Shown: one piece after another, positions 6,465-8,893 of the stretch
How positions within the stretch are numbered: position 1 is the stretch's first letter
Layout of the letters: each line of letters starts with the position of its first letter
NCBI GenBank assembly: GCA_013140875.1
Contig: JABFSB010000266.1
Span: 1 to 8,893 of the forward strand
Direction of reading: 5' to 3'
DNA from: Acidobacteriota bacterium
GTDB lineage: Bacteria > Acidobacteriota > Blastocatellia > Pyrinomonadales > Pyrinomonadaceae
DNA length: 8,893 nt
Translations under genes and position numbers: made by a program
The notes under the pieces: model-generated
Told to the model about the DNA's origin: nothing
Databases searched by the model: none
What the model saw: only the letters and a program-made list of their open reading frames with translations

Positions 6465-6953
6465 TTATGCTGATCTGCACGTGTTGTTGCCGGTGTAAGT
6501 TACATTCAACCAACGGGGAAAACCGAACCAAGGTCTAGTCATCGAAACCCAACAAAACCTGGTACCCGAATACCCCGCTACCGCGAAGTCCAATCGAATG
6601 GAATAATCAGGCTTCCACCACCAGTTATCCGCTTTCATAAAAGCAACCGGAGATGACGGCGATACCGAATTTCGCCACGTCACACGATTGCCGTATTGGT
6701 TCACGCCAACAATCTTTAGGCTGCTAATGTAGCACTGTGACCGTCCGTTGGAACCGCAGACCTTGCCAGCCCCAAAATTTATCTGAGACTCGTTTGATCC
6801 GATTCCTACCAATACACTTTCGGCGACTTCAATCCGATACGTTCCGTAAAGGGAAACCTTAGTAGAATCGTAAAAAGATGCTCGGTCATCCGAGGCGTAC
6901 AAACAGGTTGTAACTGATAGTGTCAACAAAATCGCTGCAAACAAGAATTTCAT
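6465..6953 (-). CDS. Small secreted protein with four cysteines, unknown function
   Basis: A 162-residue protein started at the ATG 6951-6953, with AGAGG (6961-6965) 7 bases ahead; a TTG two codons upstream is a poorer choice. Residues 1-20 are a Sec signal peptide (MKFLFAAILL, with LYA before the likely cut). The Cys at 17 does not sit in a proper lipobox. The mature part has four cysteines (C66, C74, C134, C159), enough for two disulfides, and is rich in Trp, Tyr and Gly (NWWWKPDY around 110-117; RPWFGFPRW at 140-148), suggesting a compact beta-sandwich exported to the periplasm or outside. I recognise no family. Its base composition looks more AT-rich than the cph genes, which would fit recent acquisition. 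Confidence 0.7.
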   Translation of the reverse strand: MKFLFAAILLTLSVTTCLYASDDRASFYDSTKVSLYGTYRIEVAESVLVGIGSNESQINFGAGKVCGSNGRSQCYISSLKIVGVNQYGNRVTWRNSVSPSSPVAFMKADNWWWKPDYSIRLDFAVAGYSGTRFCWVSMTRPWFGFPRWLNVTYTGNNTCRSA

Positions 6954-7025
6954 ATCCAATCCTCTCTTAATTGAAAGCGAGATTTGCTAAGTTGACATTC
7001 AATTTCTGGTTCTATAACATTCCAG

Positions 7026-7047
7026 TTTCGTTGTTAAAGCAACGAAA
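7026..7047. repeat. 8-bp stem hairpin upstream of the secreted four-cysteine gene
   Basis: TTTCGTTG (7026-7033) and CAACGAAA (7040-7047) flank a six-base loop. It lies about 75-95 bases ahead of the minus-strand start at 6953, in the 5' region of that gene. It could be an operator or a leader hairpin; no T-run follows it on either strand in the direction needed for a terminator. Confidence 0.4.
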
Positions 7048-7099
7048 AAGGTGGATATTAATTCACCGAATGAATTGCCTCTAAAGCAAATCACTAATT

Positions 7100-7149
7100 G
7101 AAGGTTCCCAACTGTCACCGTCGTTCAAACTTTGCCAGTGGGAACCTTC
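7100..7149. repeat. 11-bp stem hairpin with 28-base loop
   Basis: GAAGGTTCCCA (7100-7110) is exactly complementary to TGGGAACCTTC (7139-7149). CTG and CAG just inside extend the pairing with a bulge. There is no T-run on either side. It sits between the terminator at 7196-7225 and the next minus-strand gene. The function is unknown. Confidence 0.5.
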
Positions 7150-7195
7150 GTCCTCATTGGGTCGAATTCCGACCACAAAAGAGCCAAATCGAAGT

Positions 7196-7225
7196 AAAAA
7201 AAAACGAGCCGTTCAAATGCTCGCT
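7196..7225 (-). terminator. Intrinsic terminator of the minus-strand purH-to-7239 unit
   Basis: On the minus strand CGAGC (7219-7223), a 9-base loop and GCTCG (7205-7209) form a stem that can be lengthened by a G-U and an A-U pair. It is followed at once by nine T residues (7204-7196). This is a textbook rho-independent terminator, and it marks the end of transcription coming from purH and the relic toxin-antitoxin genes. Confidence 0.75.
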
Positions 7226-7238
7226 CACAAGATACCGT

Positions 7239-7295
7239 TTACATCAAGCCTCGAAAGCGTTTTCGCCGGTGCGACTTATTATTAGGTTCTTTCAT
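7239..7295 (-). CDS. 18-codon basic ORF before the terminator
   Basis: The ATG at 7293-7295 is preceded by GGAG with a 6-base spacer. It opens an 18-residue frame (MKEPNNKSHRRKRFRGLM) ending in TAA at 7239-7241, only 13 bases before the terminator stem. The peptide is very basic (KSHRRKRFR). The well-placed ribosome site is the only support for translation. It may equally be the remnant of a larger gene or chance; no family is recognised. Confidence 0.25.
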   Translation of the reverse strand: MKEPNNKSHRRKRFRGLM

Positions 7296-7338
7296 CTTCA
7301 ACTCCAAAATAGCTGCGTGTCAGTTTTGAAGGCAACAT

Positions 7339-7581
7339 TTATGCCGAATCGTTTGTCACGTGCTTGTCGACAGAACATCCGTTAGAAACGGTGTCCGATA
7401 AACATACCGACCCTGGCGTCCCAATATAAAGAATTATAAACCTGGATTTTTCTTCAAAATTCTGGATTTTCTTGGCAGCAGCCAAAGCAAATCCTCTCGC
7501 CGTCGATCCGCACTTCGGACATGGCAGGCGCGACGTATTTAGCAAGACGGCTTCGGTGGGTAGCGTCAATTGGGCGATCAT
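7339..7581 (-). CDS. Small CPKCG-motif protein, translationally coupled
   Basis: An 80-residue frame whose ATG (7579-7581) overlaps the TGA of the antitoxin-like frame by four bases (ATGA), as in coupled genes. It contains one zinc-knuckle pair, CPKCGS at about residues 21-26, followed by a hydrophobic and basic stretch (ARGFALAAAKKIQNF). The later cysteines (C60, C69) could complete a metal site. There is no Shine-Dalgarno of its own. I do not recognise the family. The second half from about residue 50 looks less protein-like, so the 3' end may be degraded. Real expression would depend on read-through from the decayed toxin-antitoxin frames upstream. Confidence 0.35.
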   Translation of the reverse strand: MIAQLTLPTEAVLLNTSRLPCPKCGSTARGFALAAAKKIQNFEEKSRFIILYIGTPGSVCLSDTVSNGCSVDKHVTNDSA

Positions 7582-7784
7582 TTTTTCAATATCGAATCGT
7601 TCGTTTCCTTATAATGAGGTTTCGTCATCGGTTCGAGGCGGTCGGCGAAATTTTTTTGATACTCCAAATAGTGGTCTATCATTCGTTGAGTATCGTGATC
7701 GAAGCGGGCCGAGATCTTGTGTCTGACCTCGCGTACACGGTCAATCGCAATATCTTTGTCGGAGAATTCATAGTGGTTCTCCCA
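7578..7784 (-). pseudogene. Antitoxin-like frame partnering the truncated PIN gene, no start codon
   Basis: The minus strand is open from just after a TAA at 7800-7802 to the TGA at 7578-7580. From W (7782-7784) it encodes 68 residues: WENHYEFSDKDI, VREVRHKISARFDHD, MIDHYLEYQKNFADRL and a charged tail. The pattern of V-REVRHKIS-FDHD followed by a helix with YQK is, from memory, typical of the small proteins paired with PIN toxins. No ATG, GTG or TTG lies in frame before this homology; the first in-frame ATG is in MIDHY. It overlaps the end of the PIN frame by 17 bases. The start appears lost, which agrees with the toxin also being incomplete. I therefore call it a relic, although the rest of the frame is intact. 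Confidence 0.5.
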
Positions 7785-8016
7785 AAAGCTCCAACGGCGT
7801 TACTAGCAGCGGAACGTATAAGCCCAGTCTATCATTGCTTTGACGAATATGACCGAATTTATTGGCATTTGCTAGATGTTTGCAGTTCCAAGTGAGTAGA
7901 AAATCGCATTTATGATATAACACCAGAGCCAAGTGCAAAGCGTCTCCTTTAGGACAAAAGGGTGCGGCGTCTTTTGGTTTTAGGAACCCGGTCGCTACCG
8001 CTCCCGGTCCTGACAA
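7768..8016 (-). pseudogene. PIN-domain toxin, 5' truncated remnant
   Basis: The frame carries only the C-terminal third of a PIN protein. From about 7953 it reads PKGDALHLALVLYHKCDFLLTWNCKHLANANKFGHIR and ends LGLYVPLLVTPLELLGEPL, with the Asp of GDALHLA and the TWN motif typical of one PIN subfamily. The catalytic N-terminal strand (VDT-type motif) and the conserved Glu are missing. The residues ahead (GPGAVATGFL) are merely the translation of the palindromic repeat at 7983-8010, and the only upstream start is a TTG at 8014-8016, eight bases after the purH stop. The 5' two thirds were evidently lost at a junction next to purH. It should have no nuclease activity. Confidence 0.7.
7983..8010. 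repeat. REP-like palindrome between purH and the PIN remnant (copy 2)
   Basis: GGAACCCGGTCGCTACCGCT runs into CCCGGTCC, a near-perfect palindrome sharing the core GAACCCGGTCGCT...CGCTC..GGT with the copy at 1072-1098. It sits at the break point of the truncated PIN gene, 13 bases from the purH stop. Confidence 0.65.
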
Positions 8017-8023
8017 GGCCGCG

Positions 8024-8893
8024 TTAGTGATTAAAATGGCGGATGGCGGTGAAGACCATTGTTAGGTTGTGTTCGTTGGCGGCGGCGATGGATTCTTCGT
8101 CTTTTATTGAGCCGCCGGGTTGGATGATGGCGGCGATGCCGAGGGCGGCGGCTTCGTCTACGTTGTCGCGGAAGGGGAAGAAGGCGTCGGAGGCGAGGGC
8201 GGCGCCTTTTATGGCCAGGCCGAAGCGCTCGGCCCGCATGGCGGCGATCCGCAGGGAATCGACGCGGTTCATTTGGCCGGAGCCGACGCCGATCGTCTGC
8301 GTTTCGTTCGCGAAAACGATGGCGTTGCTTTTTACGTGCTTGCAGACCTTCCACGCGAGCAGCATGGACTGTACGTCTTTTTCGGTAGGTTGTTTTTTGG
8401 TTACGGTTTTAAGGTCGGCGGCGGTTATTTGATGGTCGTCTTTTGTTTGGACGAGCATACCGCCGGATATTTGTTTTAGCTGAAAGTCATGCGGAATTTC
8501 AGATCTGAGATTTGGAATTTGAGATTCCGGCATCGGGTCATCTGAAAGACCGGCCAGCCGTAGAACACGCAGATTCTTCTTCGATCGAAAAATATCGAGG
8601 GCCGTTGGTTCGTAATCCGGAGCGATCACGACTTCGGTGAAGACCTCGTTCACGGACTTGGCGACGGTCGCATCGACCGTGTGATTGAATGCAACGATGC
8701 CGCCGAAGGCCGAGACTGGATCGGTTGAAAGCGCTCGGCGGTAGGCTTCCTCGTTGGTTGCTCCGACGCCGACGCCTGACGGGTTGGTGTGTTTTATGAT
8801 GGCGACGGCAAGCTCCTCGAAATCGCTTACGAGGTTCCAAGCGGCTTCGGCGTCGATGTAATTATTGAACGACATTTCCTTGCCGTGAAGCTG
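8024..8893 (-). CDS. purH: PurH, C-terminal AICAR transformylase part (5' end outside window)
   Basis: The minus strand is open in one frame from the window edge (QLHGKE..., then SFNNYIDAEAAWNLV) to TAA at 8024-8026, giving 289 residues of a bifunctional protein usually about 510-525 long. This part formylates AICAR to FAICAR with 10-formyl-THF in the last steps of IMP synthesis; the IMP cyclohydrolase domain lies outside. The conserved IIKHTNPSGVGVG (K34-H35 of this fragment), DPVSAFGGIVAFN, SGGMLVQ, SDAFFPFRD, IIQPGGSIKD and the final AIRHFNH are present. The internal ATG (MSFNN) at 8873-8875 is not the start: homology continues upstream of it. Between KNLRVLRLAG and the SGGMLVQ strand there is a variable segment (PESQIPNLRSEIPHD) encoded by repeat-like DNA. 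Confidence 0.95.
   Translation of the reverse strand, partial: QLHGKEMSFNNYIDAEAAWNLVSDFEELAVAIIKHTNPSGVGVGATNEEAYRRALSTDPVSAFGGIVAFNHTVDATVAKSVNEVFTEVVIAPDYEPTALDIFRSKKNLRVLRLAGLSDDPMPESQIPNLRSEIPHDFQLKQISGGMLVQTKDDHQITAADLKTVTKKQPTEKDVQSMLLAWKVCKHVKSNAIVFANETQTIGVGSGQMNRVDSLRIAAMRAERFGLAIKGAALASDAFFPFRDNVDEAAALGIAAIIQPGGSIKDEESIAAANEHNLTMVFTAIRHFNH
8492..8528. repeat. Repeat-like insert inside purH
   Basis: Bases 8492-8528 have GGAAT/ATTCC ends, the palindrome TCAGATCTGA (8499-8508) and recurring units GGAATTT, GAGATT. This is unlike the GC-rich codons around it and resembles dispersed TTTGAGATT-type repeats known to me from other genomes (from memory). It is in frame and encodes ESQIPNLRSEIPH within a family-variable loop. 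Confidence 0.45.

Noticed and set aside
7100..7149. Hairpin considered as a terminator
   Set aside because: No T-run follows the stem on either strand.
7098..7385. 95-codon plus-strand frame starting at TTG
   Set aside because: No ribosome site, runs through a hairpin and the poly-A side of the terminator, and has no protein-like pattern.
7521..7895. 124-codon plus-strand frame with hydrophobic stretches
   Set aside because: Antisense to the recognisable PIN and antitoxin remnants.
8031..8840. Several plus- and minus-strand frames inside purH
   Set aside because: Shadows of purH, strongly biased in Arg or Gly with no domain evidence.

Overview
The window looks like a chromosomal piece of a soil-type bacterium, most plausibly an acidobacterium of the Blastocatellia/Pyrinomonas kind. 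This is inferred from moderate GC, intergenic regions crowded with short palindromic repeats, many small toxin-antitoxin (TA) genes, and cyanophycin genes in what does not look like a cyanobacterium. No marker gene in the window fixes the taxonomy.

Layout, left to right. Bases 1-183 hold the C-terminal end of a beta-propeller (Asp-box/BNR) protein. It is followed by what reads as a frameshifted, stop-riddled CopG-type antitoxin relic (180-316). An intact PIN-toxin/antitoxin operon lies on the minus strand (317-954). The metabolic centre is a plus-strand pair: cyanophycinase (cphB, 1108-1959) and cyanophycin synthetase (cphA, 2063-4714). Together they would make and begin to break down the nitrogen-storage polymer cyanophycin (multi-L-arginyl-poly-L-aspartate). 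Each has a dispersed palindromic repeat just upstream, and neither has a visible Shine-Dalgarno sequence.

Downstream comes an accessory stretch. A small Cys/His-rich minus-strand reading frame (4964-5191) is clearly protein-like but has no standard start codon. Next is a 231-bp element bounded by perfect 19-bp inverted repeats and packed with nested hairpins (5260-5490). Then come a secreted protein with a possible dimeric alpha/beta-barrel fold (5513-5986), a second cluster of hairpin repeats (6209-6316), and a small secreted four-cysteine protein (6465-6953).

The right end is again minus strand: the C-terminal 289 residues of purH (8024-8893), then a 5'-truncated PIN toxin, its antitoxin-like partner without a start codon, a coupled small CPKCG protein, and an 18-codon ORF, ending at a good intrinsic terminator (7196-7225). 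The region therefore carries one live-looking TA operon and two decayed TA loci, with repeats sitting at several of the gene edges. The hairpin element with 19-bp ends and the start-less Cys/His protein are the most unusual items. Nothing here amounts to a demonstrable new multi-gene defence or biosynthetic system.
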